Shown: one piece after another, positions 1 to 8,085 of the stretch
Position numbering within the stretch: position 1 is the stretch's first letter
Layout: each line of letters begins with the position of its first letter
Assembly (NCBI RefSeq): GCF_014696625.1
Contig: NZ_JACJQL010000007.1
Span: 62,001 to 126,000, forward strand
Direction: 5' to 3'
DNA length: 64,000 nucleotides
From: Nostoc parmelioides FACHB-3921
GTDB taxonomy: Bacteria; Cyanobacteriota; Cyanobacteriia; Cyanobacteriales; Nostocaceae
Notes under the pieces: generated by a model
Told to the model about the DNA's origin: nothing
Seen by the model: only the letters and a program-made list of their open reading frames with translations
Database searches by the model: none
Program-made: the position numbers and the translations under genes

Positions 1-368
1 TTTAGCCTGTCTTGGCTAAAGTCTGGCTTTTCATGAAATAACTCATCAATCATTTGATTGAGAATACGGGCTTGCTTACCCGCAGCTTGGCGTACTCCTG
101 CTGCATCGTACATAACAATGATGGCGAAAACAGTAGCCAAAGCAAAGTCTGGTGATGCCCAGCCAAGAGTTTGTCCGACACCTGCGGCTAGAGATGTTAC
201 CAAGGCTGAGTGGGCGCTTGGCATACCACCGGTGGTTACCAAAACGCGCACATTCAATTTACGATTTTTAATTAGCTCAACAAATAGCTTTAAAGCTTGA
301 GCGACAAAACAAGCTACCAGAGCAACCAGCAGCACCCGGTTGTCTAAAATTTCGCCTATGTCCTGCAT
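1..368 (-). CDS. Divergent PAP2 family membrane protein (YuiD/DUF212-like), C-terminus cut by window
   Basis: The reverse strand encodes about 122 residues from the ATG at 368 and runs off the window edge. A hydrophobic N-terminal helix is followed by a segment with TTGGMPSAHSALV, the PSxH signature of the acid-phosphatase/PAP2-related DUF212 (YuiD) family. Next come a second hydrophobic stretch and the conserved YDAAGVRQAAGKQA. Family members are small integral membrane proteins of about 150 residues, so only a short C-terminal piece is missing. The substrate is unknown for this family. It lies 123 bp downstream of crtE on the same strand; an isoprenoid-phosphate role would be only an inference. 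Confidence 0.85.
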   Translation of the reverse strand, partial: MQDIGEILDNRVLLVALVACFVAQALKLFVELIKNRKLNVRVLVTTGGMPSAHSALVTSLAAGVGQTLGWASPDFALATVFAIIVMYDAAGVRQAAGKQARILNQMIDELFHEKPDFSQDRL

Positions 369-491
369 GGTGTTTTGGTTTGATTGGTCAATATTAGCAG
401 TAGTTGTTAGTTGTCGGTTGTCAGTGGTAATTATTTTTACTGTCTTCCGTCTGTATATACTTGGGAGTCAACACAACAACTAGATGTTTGT

Positions 492-1421
492 TTAGTGATT
501 GCGGCTAGTGATGAAGTGAGCGATCGCTTTCAGGGGCTGTGCATCTTCTCCAAATGGTTCTAGTTCTGCACAAGCTGCTTCAATTAGCTGTTGGGCTTTG
601 AGCCGTGATTGTTCAATTCCCCACAGGCTAGGATAGGTGACTTTCTTCGCTAAAAGGTCTTTACCCGCAGTCTTGCCTAATTGCTCTTGAGTAGAAGTGA
701 TATCCAGAATATCATCGATGATTTGAAATGCTAGCCCAATATTTTGAGAATACCGTGAGAGTCTTTGTACATCTTCTGATGATGCCCCAGCTAAAATGCC
801 ACCGCAGACCACACAAGCTTCTAGAAGCGCTGCTGTTTTGTGATTATGAATAAAATTGAGTGTTTCTAAGGAAATATCTGATTTCCCTTCTGATTCTAAG
901 TCAACTACTTGACCCCCAACCAAGCCAGCAGCTCCCAATGCTCGTCCTAAACGGGCTACTACTTGCAATACTCGGTCTCTAGGCACACTTTCAGGAGTGC
1001 GGATAGCGACAAACTCAAAAGCGTAGGCTAATAAGCCATCTCCCGCCAAAATCGCAATATCATCACCATATACCTTGTGATTTGTCAGCATACCACGGCG
1101 GTAATCGTCGTTATCCATTGCTGGCAAGTCGTCGTGAATCAAAGACATGGTGTGGATCATTTCCACAGCGCAAGCTGTTGGCATAGCTATTTCGATTGTC
1201 CCACCCATCATTTCCGAGGTAGCCAGACAGAGAATGGGACGCAGGCGCTTACCTCCAGCTAATAGGGAGTAGCGCATTGATTCATAAATTTTTTCTGGAT
1301 AAATGACAGGTATGGCTGCATCCAAAGCAGCTTCACAAAGTTTTTGCCGCTCTTTAAGATAAGCTACTAGGTTAAATTTGGCTTCCTCTGACATCTTCTG
1401 GAGGTTATCAGCTGCTACCAT
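492..1421 (-). CDS. crtE: Geranylgeranyl diphosphate synthase (polyprenyl synthetase)
   Basis: This trans-prenyltransferase extends allylic diphosphates with IPP to GGPP, the precursor of carotenoids, the chlorophyll phytyl chain and quinones; it is cytosolic. The 309 residues are full length. The first aspartate-rich motif is seen in [12 protein letters not shown] and the second in IIDDILD, with GGKRLRP (substrate binding) near the N-terminus and [10 protein letters not shown] between. The insertion in the first motif (DDxxxxD) is the bacterial type II GGPP/FPP arrangement. It lies 148 bp downstream of folD on the same strand, so cotranscription is possible. GGPP rather than FPP specificity rests on the usual cyanobacterial assignment. 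Confidence 0.93.
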   Translation of the reverse strand: MVAADNLQKMSEEAKFNLVAYLKERQKLCEAALDAAIPVIYPEKIYESMRYSLLAGGKRLRPILCLATSEMMGGTIEIAMPTACAVEMIHTMSLIHDDLPAMDNDDYRRGMLTNHKVYGDDIAILAGDGLLAYAFEFVAIRTPESVPRDRVLQVVARLGRALGAAGLVGGQVVDLESEGKSDISLETLNFIHNHKTAALLEACVVCGGILAGASSEDVQRLSRYSQNIGLAFQIIDDILDITSTQEQLGKTAGKDLLAKKVTYPSLWGIEQSRLKAQQLIEAACAELEPFGEDAQPLKAIAHFITSRNH

Positions 1422-1569
1422 TCTTAGATTTCCTTAAATTTTTTACTTTTGGCTGTTTATCATACACGTCACAATTTTAAGATGCTCTGGAGCTGAAAGA
1501 TTAACTCATACTTGAGTAATCATCAAAGATGGATGATAAATGATGATTTATGTTACGATTCGTAATTTT

Positions 1570-2469
1570 TCATTTAACATCCAAGGCTCCGCTTTCTTTT
1601 GCTGTTTGTAAATAGCTAGTGACTGTATTTTGTAATAACAAAGCCACAGTCATAGGGCCAATACCACCCGGAACCGGGGTGATATATTCTGCCACATCAG
1701 CAATTGATGCAAAATTAATATCGCCTACTAAGCGACTTTTGCCATTAGCATCGGTGACGCGATTTATCCCCACATCTACCACAACAGCGCCTGGTTTCAC
1801 CATGTCAGCAGTAATTAATCCTGGCAAACCAGCAGCAGCAACGAGAATGTCGGCATTTTGGGTAATCGATTTGAGGTCTTGCGATCGCGAGTGGGCAATA
1901 GTCACGGTGGCATCAGCTTCTAGGAGCATCAAAGCCATTGGCTTTCCTACCAAAATACTCCGTCCCACCACCACAGCTTGCTTTCCTCGCAAAGAAATTT
2001 CATATTCCGCCAATAGCCGCATGACTCCAGCTGGGGTACAACTGCGTAAACCTTTTTCCCCACGCACCAACCGCCCTAAATTCACTGGGTGGAGTCCATC
2101 AGCATCTTTATCCGGTTCTATTTGATGCAGCAGTTGCACTGCATCTAGATGCTCAGGTAAGGGTAATTGTACAAGAATGCCATCTACCTGTTCATCTTGG
2201 TTGAGTGCAGCAATCACATCCTCTAACTCTTTTTGGCTAGTTTCTTGGGGAAAATGCTTGCCAAAAGAAGCAATACCCACTTTGGCACAGGATTTTTCCT
2301 TGTTCCGTACATAGGCTGCTGAGGCTGGGTTATCACCAACCATCAATACTGCTAACCCAGGAGGACGACCGATTTTGGCTTGTACTTCTATAATTTGGGC
2401 AGTCAGTTCTTTTTGAATTTTCTCAGCTAAAGTCTTACCATCAAGAATTTTGGCAGTTTTTGTTTCCAT
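1570..2469 (-). CDS. folD: Bifunctional methylenetetrahydrofolate dehydrogenase/cyclohydrolase
   Basis: It interconverts 5,10-methylene-THF and 10-formyl-THF in one-carbon metabolism (NADP-dependent dehydrogenase plus cyclohydrolase), in the cytosol. At 299 residues it has normal FolD length. Visible signatures are [14 protein letters not shown] (catalytic YxxxK), [11 protein letters not shown], the nucleotide-binding [16 protein letters not shown], and the C-terminal [16 protein letters not shown]. It starts at the ATG at 2469, followed on the same strand by crtE. No defect is seen. Confidence 0.96.
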   Translation of the reverse strand: METKTAKILDGKTLAEKIQKELTAQIIEVQAKIGRPPGLAVLMVGDNPASAAYVRNKEKSCAKVGIASFGKHFPQETSQKELEDVIAALNQDEQVDGILVQLPLPEHLDAVQLLHQIEPDKDADGLHPVNLGRLVRGEKGLRSCTPAGVMRLLAEYEISLRGKQAVVVGRSILVGKPMALMLLEADATVTIAHSRSQDLKSITQNADILVAAAGLPGLITADMVKPGAVVVDVGINRVTDANGKSRLVGDINFASIADVAEYITPVPGGIGPMTVALLLQNTVTSYLQTAKESGALDVK

Positions 2470-2598
2470 GAGAATTCCCAGAAGATGCGCTTTGGTGCAA
2501 ATTTCAGTTGTCCGCAGTAATTATGATGGATGGCGTTGCCATCTGATGCCGTAGCGTCTTTTCTACCGCTAGACTATGCTGTTTATTTTCTCATATTC

Positions 2599-2697
2599 AG
2601 GGACTGGGAAGAGGTAGGGGTTTAGGGGTTTAGGGTTGTAAGGGTGTAGGGGAAAAATAATGACAACTGACAACTGACTAATGACCAATGACTAATT
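2599..2697. repeat. G-rich tract followed by five tandem TGACNAN heptamers
   Basis: A G-rich stretch of GGGTTTA/GGGTGTA-like units is followed at 2661-2695 by five exact 7-bp units: TGACAAC twice, TGACTAA, TGACCAA, TGACTAA. This is the short tandemly repeated repetitive sequence type known from heterocystous cyanobacteria. It ends 10 bp before the next gene. Confidence 0.85.
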
Positions 2698-2707
2698 AGT
2701 AACTTTT

Positions 2708-3088
2708 ATGCAGCGAACGAAAAAAATTCACAGTTTGGGATTGATGTTTCTATTGCTAATAGGAGTATTTAGTTGCACTTCAGTGAATGTATCTGACTGG
2801 AAGGACGGTAACCTTAGCTTTGGTCGCAATATCACCCCAATTCGCAATATCAAACCAACACAGAATCAACAAACTAAAGTTTACATCCAAGGGAAGGTGG
2901 AAAAACAAGTTCCTTTATTACAACGACGGGTATATCAAATCAATGATTCAACTGGCACAATCTGGGTGGTGACTAAGCAGAATAATCTCAAACCTGGAGA
3001 ATCGGTAGTTGTTCAGGGTAAAGTTCGCTATAAAAGCATTCCCATAGCTGGCGAAGAATTTGGGGAGGTTTATCTGGTGGAGGAGTAA
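2708..3088 (+). CDS. Small OB-fold-like lipoprotein
   Basis: A 126-residue protein. A basic N-terminus and hydrophobic helix end in GVFSC, a plausible lipobox, so it is probably a membrane-anchored lipoprotein. The rest alternates beta-strand-like segments: VYIQGKVEKQVPLL, YQINDSTGTIWVVT, VVVQGKVRYK. The V-x-G-K-V strand followed by a D-x-T-G-x-I/W strand is the pattern of bacterial OB-fold (tRNA_anti/YgiW-like) domains. No catalytic residues are recognisable and the ligand is unknown. The Nudix gene starts 31 bp downstream on the same strand. Confidence 0.7.
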   Translation: MQRTKKIHSLGLMFLLLIGVFSCTSVNVSDWKDGNLSFGRNITPIRNIKPTQNQQTKVYIQGKVEKQVPLLQRRVYQINDSTGTIWVVTKQNNLKPGESVVVQGKVRYKSIPIAGEEFGEVYLVEE

Positions 3089-3119
3089 TACTGGTAACAG
3101 AAACTTCCAAGATGATTTT

Positions 3120-3560
3120 ATGAGTAAGCAACCTATACACGTAGCGATCGCCATCCTCTACCAAGATAATAAATTTCTTATGCAGTTACGGGATGATGTA
3201 CCTAATATTCCCTACCCTGCTCACTGGGCGTTGTTTGGCGGTCATGTTGAACCTGGCGAAACACCAGATATAGCAGTAAAGCGAGAAATATTAGAAGAAA
3301 TCGGTTACATTCTCCCACCTTTTTTTGAATTCGGTTGTTATGCTGACGATGCAGTAGTGCGTCATGTCTTCCATGCGCCGTTATTATTAGAATTTAATCA
3401 ACTGGTGTTAAATGAAGGTTGGGATATGGGTTTATTGACACCAGAAGATATTCGTAAAGGCAAATTTTATTCGGCAAACGCAGGCGGAGAGAAACCGCTA
3501 GGAGCAATACCGCAGCAGATTTTATTAGAGTTTATGGCAAAAGATCTAGTTATTAGTTAA
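3120..3560 (+). CDS. Nudix hydrolase
   Basis: A cytosolic hydrolase of nucleoside diphosphates linked to another moiety. The Nudix box is complete: GGHVEPGETPDIAVKREILEEIGY fits GX5EX7REUXEEXGU. The fold is otherwise unadorned, 146 residues, so the substrate cannot be read from the sequence; NADH, ADP-ribose, nucleotide-sugar and oxidised nucleotide hydrolases all look like this. I start it at the ATG at 3120 (MSKQPIHVAI), where family similarity begins. An in-frame extension to 3060 would overlap the preceding lipoprotein gene. Confidence 0.85.
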   Translation: MSKQPIHVAIAILYQDNKFLMQLRDDVPNIPYPAHWALFGGHVEPGETPDIAVKREILEEIGYILPPFFEFGCYADDAVVRHVFHAPLLLEFNQLVLNEGWDMGLLTPEDIRKGKFYSANAGGEKPLGAIPQQILLEFMAKDLVIS

Positions 3561-3636
3561 TTGTCAGTGGTCAGTGGTCATTAGTTCTTCCCCAATCCCC
3601 AGTCCCCAATCCCCAATCCCCAATCCCCCGTTCCCT
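3561..3636. repeat. Heptamer tandem repeats (GTCAGTG and CCCCAAT units)
   Basis: Two heptamer types run in series: TCAGTGG units, then CCCCAAT/CCCCAGT units, with five clear C-rich copies around 3592-3630. They lie between the Nudix stop and the next start. If translated in frame with the next gene they give a Pro/Ser/Ile-rich stretch, so any start upstream of 3655 would be read through the repeat and is not believable. Confidence 0.85.
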
Positions 3637-3654
3637 CGTGTGGAGTCTTCGCTC

Positions 3655-4776
3655 ATGCAGTCAGTCAATAAATTACCCAGATGGTTAACTGTTGGTTTGG
3701 CGTTTCCTGTTGCCATTCTCAACGGTTGGCTACTGCTTCAAGTTGTGCAGTATTTCCAACCCTTGGTGAATGTTGTTGCAGCTGCTATCTTGCTGGCTTT
3801 TGTTTTGAACTACCCAATTCAGTTTTTCCAAGAACGGGGGGTACAACGTAACTTGGCTATTGGCAGTGTATTGCTGCTGGCTGTGGTGATTTTAGTCGGG
3901 TTAGGTGTAACTTTAGTCCCGCTAATCATAGAACAGCTCAACGAACTGGTTAATATTCTGCCTTATTGGATTGATTCTGGAGGTCAACAGATTGACGCTT
4001 TCCAAAAATGGGCAGCGACTCAACAGTTACCTGTAAATTTAAGTGGTTTAGTCACGCAGATTTTAGAGAGGGTATCTAGCCAATTACAGTCTGTGACAGG
4101 AAGAATTCTGGGTTTTGCCTTTGATACGATTGGTGTTGTAGTTAATGTACTGCTGACAGTAGTATTGACTATCTACATGGTATTAAATGGCGATCGCCTG
4201 TGGGACGGTCTTTACCAATGGTTTCCTACCCATATTGGTTCTAAGGTGCGGCAAATACTACGAGAGGACTTTCACAATTACTTTATTGGTCAAGCTACCT
4301 TAGGAGCTATACTGGGGCTGGCTGTTACATTGGCGTTTGTAGCACTGCGAGTACCTTTGGCTTTACTTTTTGGCTTGGCAATTGGTTTATTTTCTCTTTT
4401 CCCCTTTGGGACAGGTATCGGTATATCTATTGTTAGTCTATTGGTGGCGCTACAAAACTTTTGGTTGGGGGGAGAAGTCTTAGGTGTTGCGGTTGCTATT
4501 GACCAAGTAAATTCTAATTTTATTGCCCCAAGGATTCTGGGTAATTTAACTGGTTTAAATCCTGTTTGGGTAGTTATTTCTTTGCTACTAGGCGCTAAAT
4601 TAGGTGGTGTTTTAGGTTTATTAATTGCCATCCCTACAGCTAGTTTTATCAAGGATATAGCTGACAGTTGGCGCTCTGGAGAATTAAACGCCATAAATGC
4701 TCTGGATGTAGAACCTAAAAAAGTAGAAATTGATGTTAACGTTTCTTCAATAGAATTATTCACAAAAAAAGAATGA
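3655..4776 (+). CDS. AI-2E family transporter (TqsA/PerM type membrane protein)
   Basis: An inner-membrane protein of about 373 residues with seven to eight hydrophobic segments and a soluble loop near residues 90-150, typical of the AI-2E/UPF0118 family. The C-terminal half carries the glycine- and proline-rich family segment around LFSLFPFGTGIGISIVSLL, then VNSNFIAPRILGNLTGLNPVWV. Family members include the autoinducer-2 exporter TqsA and Na+/H+ antiporter-like proteins, so the substrate is open. I chose the ATG at 3655 because an in-frame start at 3574 would translate the heptamer repeat into a Pro/Ser-rich leader. The gene converges on the PEP-CTERM gene. Confidence 0.85.
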   Translation: MQSVNKLPRWLTVGLAFPVAILNGWLLLQVVQYFQPLVNVVAAAILLAFVLNYPIQFFQERGVQRNLAIGSVLLLAVVILVGLGVTLVPLIIEQLNELVNILPYWIDSGGQQIDAFQKWAATQQLPVNLSGLVTQILERVSSQLQSVTGRILGFAFDTIGVVVNVLLTVVLTIYMVLNGDRLWDGLYQWFPTHIGSKVRQILREDFHNYFIGQATLGAILGLAVTLAFVALRVPLALLFGLAIGLFSLFPFGTGIGISIVSLLVALQNFWLGGEVLGVAVAIDQVNSNFIAPRILGNLTGLNPVWVVISLLLGAKLGGVLGLLIAIPTASFIKDIADSWRSGELNAINALDVEPKKVEIDVNVSSIELFTKKE

Positions 4777-4830
4777 TATTTGGTAATAGGAAAAATAATT
4801 AACTACTGATTAGTATCCATTACCAAATAT
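4776..4830. terminator. Inverted repeat between convergent genes
   Basis: A perfect 12-bp inverted repeat (ATATTTGGTAAT at 4776-4787, complement at 4819-4830) with a 31-base loop. It starts at the stop codon of the AI-2E gene and ends 7 bp before the convergent PEP-CTERM stop. No strong T-run follows either arm, so a bidirectional terminator is a guess from position and structure. Confidence 0.45.
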
Positions 4831-4837
4831 ATATTAA

Positions 4838-5389
4838 TTAAAGGTTAGATTTTTTCATGAATTTTGACTTCTTGTTCCCCAAAAAAGCAAGCCCAAAAGT
4901 CAACAGAGTCCCGCCTAAAGTTGCAGGCTCAGGGATTTGTGAATAAGTTACAGTGCCAAAGCCAATTTCTGTGTTGCTGGAAGCGCCGGAAAGGATTGTA
5001 AAGTTATTATCAACAATTTCGTAAACTATTGGTTCAGCCGGATTAGTTTTATCATAAAATGAATAGCTTAACCCGACAGTTGGCTTTCCTGTTAAGTATG
5101 TAGTTGAAAGTACTACAGGAAAGAAGGGGTAAGCGATCGCATCTTTTTCGGTGTAAATGGTAGAGTCACCATCAAATTGGAAAGAGAGCGACTGCACTAG
5201 AGCTTCTGGAATACTGTCATTACTAAAAGTTGAGTCATCAAAACTAAAAAATCCCTTACCTTTATTGGTAGGACTATCTACAGTGAAAGCGTAATTAACA
5301 ATTGCCGCAGATGCAGTTTGTATGCCTATACTAGCAAGACCTATTGTTAGGCTAGCAGCAGTAAGGATTAATTGTGGAAATAATTTCAT
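4838..5389 (-). CDS. PEP-CTERM sorting domain protein
   Basis: A 183-residue exported protein. An N-terminal signal peptide (basic start, hydrophobic to about residue 28, AxA-like ASAA) is followed by a beta-rich, Ser/Thr-rich central region. The C-terminus is the PEP-CTERM signal: IPEPATLGG, a hydrophobic helix, then a basic tail ending KKSKFMKKSNL. In this system exosortase cleaves at Pro-Glu-Pro and the protein is released or attached to exopolysaccharide. The function of the mature part is unknown. No exosortase gene is in the window. Confidence 0.88.
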   Translation of the reverse strand: MKLFPQLILTAASLTIGLASIGIQTASAAIVNYAFTVDSPTNKGKGFFSFDDSTFSNDSIPEALVQSLSFQFDGDSTIYTEKDAIAYPFFPVVLSTTYLTGKPTVGLSYSFYDKTNPAEPIVYEIVDNNFTILSGASSNTEIGFGTVTYSQIPEPATLGGTLLTFGLAFLGNKKSKFMKKSNL

Positions 5390-5412
5390 ATCTGGTTTCC
5401 TTTTGATAAATG

Positions 5413-5508
5413 TAGCTGTTGACGGTTGACTGTTGACAGATTTGAAAGCCTTGTGTTGTGAGGGTTTTATTTTAGCTTGATGTCCTAAGCTATCTGGCTA
5501 CGGCTATA
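5413..5508 (+). repeat. Interspersed repeat family B, copy 1
   Basis: About 96 bp: TGTTGAC-type heptamers, then a conserved body (TTTGAAAGCCTTG, GAGGGTTTTAT, TTAGCTTGATGTCCTAA), ending CTATCTGGCTACGGCTATA. Other copies are at 7509-7613 (same orientation), 10325-10415 (same, diverged end) and 49248-49345 (inverted). The outer ends are complementary (TATAGC...GCTATA) in the best copies, suggesting a small mobile palindromic element. The surrounding 5390-5833 gap is otherwise AT-rich with no convincing gene. Confidence 0.85.
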
Positions 5509-5833
5509 TATTTCAGAAATGCAGGTTCTAAGGTTTATTAATCAGCTAAATTAGACTGCATTACCTTCTTGAATATTGTTCAATGCTGATTATGCACAAT
5601 GAATCGAGAAAACAATTTGCTAATTGATAGATATGCAAATATTTTTGAAATTAAAGTTTAAGTGAACTTTAATTCCAGGTGAAAAATAACACCTAATTAT
5701 TATTAATTAATATATAGAAATATCAATAAAAATATATTAATCCAGGGATAACTCTGTCTTTACTTTTAGTCATAACTAGCTGTGGTAAACACTGATGCTG
5801 TAAAACCTTTGTTTCAGCTTGTCATTAATTAAT

Positions 5834-7432
5834 ATGGAACCAAATCATCAATTAAAGCTAAATCGTCGCCAGTTTTTCCTCCGTTCAGCGATGACAGCAG
5901 GCGGTATTATCACCACAAATTTAGTAGCAAAATCACAAGTTTTTGCCCAAGCGCCTGGAATTATCACCTCTGATACGATGCGCCCTGCCATACCTTACGG
6001 CGTAGCTACTGGTGATATCACAAATAATAATGTGGTCATTTGGAGTAAGAGCGATCGCCCAGCCAAAATGATCGTAGAATATTCCACTAGTGAAACCTTT
6101 AGTAATGTGCAACGTATTTTAGGGCCTAACGCCTTAGAAAATAGCGACTTTACAGCCAGAATTAATCTGAGAAATCTACCCCCCAATCAACAAATTTTTT
6201 ATCGGGTGCTTTTCCAGAATTTAGATTATCAAAATACCTACAGTGCCCCTGTTAACGGAACTTTCCGCACTCCCCCTACCTTCGGACGAGACATATTATT
6301 TGTTTGGGGTGGCGATACTGCTGGTCAAGGATGGGGTATTAATCCCGATTTTGGTGGGATGAAAATTTATGAAACCATGCGCCAATTAAACCCCGATTTT
6401 TTCATTCATTCTGGTGATAATATTTACGCTGATGGCCCCATTCAATCACAAGTATCATTAGGTAATGGGAGCATTTGGCGCAATATCACCACAGAAGAAA
6501 AATCCAAAGTAGCAGAAACCCTCAAAGAATTTCGTGGTAACTATATCTACAACTTACTAGATGAAAATGTGCGGCGTTTTAACGCTGAAGTTCCCATGTT
6601 GGCACAATGGGACGACCACGAAGTTACAAATAATTGGTACCCAGACGAAATTCTCAATGATAGCCGCTACACAGTCAAGGATGTTAACTTGCTAGCCCAA
6701 AGGGGAAGACAAGCCTTTTTGGAATATATGCCTATCGAGTATGCAACCAACAATACAGACCAAGCCAGGATTTATCGCTCTTTTAATTATGGCCCAGCAC
6801 TAGACATTTTTATGTTAGATGAGCGTACCTACCGGGGTCGCAACACTCCCAACCGTCAGCCAACAGCCAGCAAAGATACGCAAATGTTAGGTGTCACACA
6901 AGTGCAATGGCTGAAAAGGCAACTGCTGACATCAAAATCTACATGGAAAGTGATTGCTAGTGATATGCCTTTGGGGCTGATAGTTCGAGATGGTAGCACT
7001 GATTTTGAGGCTTGGGCTAATGGAGACGGCCCTGCATTAGGTAGAGAATTAGAACTTGCAGACTTACTCCGATTTATCAAAAACAGAAATATCAAAAATG
7101 TTGTGTGGCTAACTGCTGATGTACATTATGCAGCCGCCCATTATTACGACCCCAACAAAGCCCAGTTTCAAGACTTCAAGCCTTTCTGGGAGTTCGTCGC
7201 CGGGCCTCTCAATGCGGGGACATTCGGCCCCAACCAATTAGAAAATACCTTTGGGCCACAATTGGTATTTCAAAGCCTTCCCCCAGGTACAAGAGCAAAT
7301 CGACCTCCCAGTGAAGGTTTACAATTCTTTGGTGCAGTCAAAATTAATGTTTTATCGAAGGTGATGACTGTATCACTGCGTAACTTAGCAGGAGAAATAG
7401 TTTACAGTGTAGATTTGCCACCAGAAGCATAA
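5834..7432 (+). CDS. phoD: PhoD-type alkaline phosphatase/phosphodiesterase, Tat-exported
   Basis: Periplasmic Ca/Fe-dependent phosphatase releasing phosphate from mono- and diesters. The N-terminus NRRQFFLRSAMTAGG is a Tat signal, cleaved near AKSQVFAQA. An N-terminal PhoD domain (GVATGDITNNNVVIWSKSDRPA) leads into the metallophosphatase domain with FVWGGDTAGQGWG, FFIHSGDNIYADGP, MLAQWDDHEVTNNWYPDE and WLTADVHYAAAHYY, so all metal-binding blocks look intact. About 532 residues is normal length. I use the ATG at 5834; a TTG at 5819 is in frame but has no better support. Phosphate-starvation control is expected for the family, but I could not identify a Pho box. Repeat B copies flank the gene. 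Confidence 0.9.
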   Translation: MEPNHQLKLNRRQFFLRSAMTAGGIITTNLVAKSQVFAQAPGIITSDTMRPAIPYGVATGDITNNNVVIWSKSDRPAKMIVEYSTSETFSNVQRILGPNALENSDFTARINLRNLPPNQQIFYRVLFQNLDYQNTYSAPVNGTFRTPPTFGRDILFVWGGDTAGQGWGINPDFGGMKIYETMRQLNPDFFIHSGDNIYADGPIQSQVSLGNGSIWRNITTEEKSKVAETLKEFRGNYIYNLLDENVRRFNAEVPMLAQWDDHEVTNNWYPDEILNDSRYTVKDVNLLAQRGRQAFLEYMPIEYATNNTDQARIYRSFNYGPALDIFMLDERTYRGRNTPNRQPTASKDTQMLGVTQVQWLKRQLLTSKSTWKVIASDMPLGLIVRDGSTDFEAWANGDGPALGRELELADLLRFIKNRNIKNVVWLTADVHYAAAHYYDPNKAQFQDFKPFWEFVAGPLNAGTFGPNQLENTFGPQLVFQSLPPGTRANRPPSEGLQFFGAVKINVLSKVMTVSLRNLAGEIVYSVDLPPEA

Positions 7433-7444
7433 ATACTAATTTCG

Positions 7445-7492
7445 TAGTAAGTACTTTAGTCTTGATTTGTCTCACTACTCAAGTGCTTACTA
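7445..7492 (+). terminator. Possible hairpin after phoD
   Basis: TAGTAAGTAC at 7445-7454 pairs with GTGCTTACTA at 7483-7492 (one G-T pair), with a nested CTTGA/TCAAG stem inside. It begins 13 bp after the phoD stop. The following bases are AAAACCC with no T-run, so an intrinsic terminator is uncertain. Confidence 0.35.
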
Positions 7493-7508
7493 AAACCCAA
7501 ATCACAAC

Positions 7509-7613
7509 TATGGCTGTTGACTGTTGACGGTTGGCTGTTGATGGATTTGAAAGCCTTGTTATGTGAGAGTTTTATCTTAGCTTGATGTCCTAATCTATCT
7601 GGCTACGGCTATA
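7509..7613 (+). repeat. Interspersed repeat family B, copy 2
   Basis: Same orientation and nearly the same sequence as the copy at 5413-5508, including TTTGAAAGCCTTG, AGCTTGATGTCCTAA and the end CTATCTGGCTACGGCTATA. The two copies bracket phoD as direct repeats about 2.1 kb apart. The rest of the 7433-7791 gap is AT-rich with no gene seen. Confidence 0.85.
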
Positions 7614-7791
7614 CTTCTCAAGGAGGATATTTAGGTATAAATGGGGAAAAACTTTGCTTAATAAAAATATATATACATTAACCTTATGAACTTCAGAAGA
7701 AATTCCAATTATTGTATCTAATCAATCATCTCAATTGTGTTTCACACTAGTGAAAGAATAATAAAAAACCTTTGCAATAGGCAGTTATATT

Positions 7792-7974
7792 ATGAGTCTG
7801 ATTGACGGCATCCTCTTAACTTTAGTAAATGCTATTGTCTGTCTTGCACTGCCAAGGCTCTTATCTTTAATTTTGGCAAGCAAAAAACCTCAAAATAATT
7901 TACCCAAACAATCTCCTATAGAGTTAGAAGATTCTCACCCCAAGATTTCCAGCTACGTAGATGTGACTCCTTAA
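7792..7974 (+). CDS. Hypothetical small membrane protein
   Basis: A 60-residue reading frame from an ATG. Residues 4-29 form one hydrophobic helix (ILLTLVNAIVCLALPRLLSLILA), followed by a polar tail rich in Lys, Asn and Pro. No Shine-Dalgarno is obvious. The amphipathic make-up (one helix plus soluble tail) is credible for a small membrane peptide, but with only 60 codons and no recognised family it could be chance. Confidence 0.4.
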   Translation: MSLIDGILLTLVNAIVCLALPRLLSLILASKKPQNNLPKQSPIELEDSHPKISSYVDVTP

Positions 7975-8014
7975 TCAAGATGGGGAGTAGTGGGAGAGGA
8001 TAACCACTAATAAG

Positions 8015-8085
8015 GGCTGCTAACTGTCAACTGTCAACAGCCCTCACGATGGATTGTACAACTTAACAGCAAAATAGCTTACTTC
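8015..8085. repeat. Interspersed repeat family C, copy 1, running into the recQ stop
   Basis: Heptamers (AACTGTCAACTGTCAACAG), then CCCTCACGATGGATTGTACAACTTAACAGCAAAATAGCTTACTT. The same body occurs at 33043-33118, and its heptamer-proximal half inverted at 25656-25765 (TTTAAGTTGCACAATCCATTGTGAGGG). The end of the conserved body overlaps the recQ stop codon at 8079-8081. Confidence 0.8.

Noticed and set aside
1619..2125. 168-codon plus-strand frame
   Set aside because: Entirely antisense to folD, whose motifs are intact; the frame is a by-product of folD codon use.
4290..4763. 157-codon reverse-strand frame
   Set aside because: Antisense to the C-terminal membrane helices of the AI-2E family gene; Thr/Pro/Lys-rich composition is typical of such shadows.
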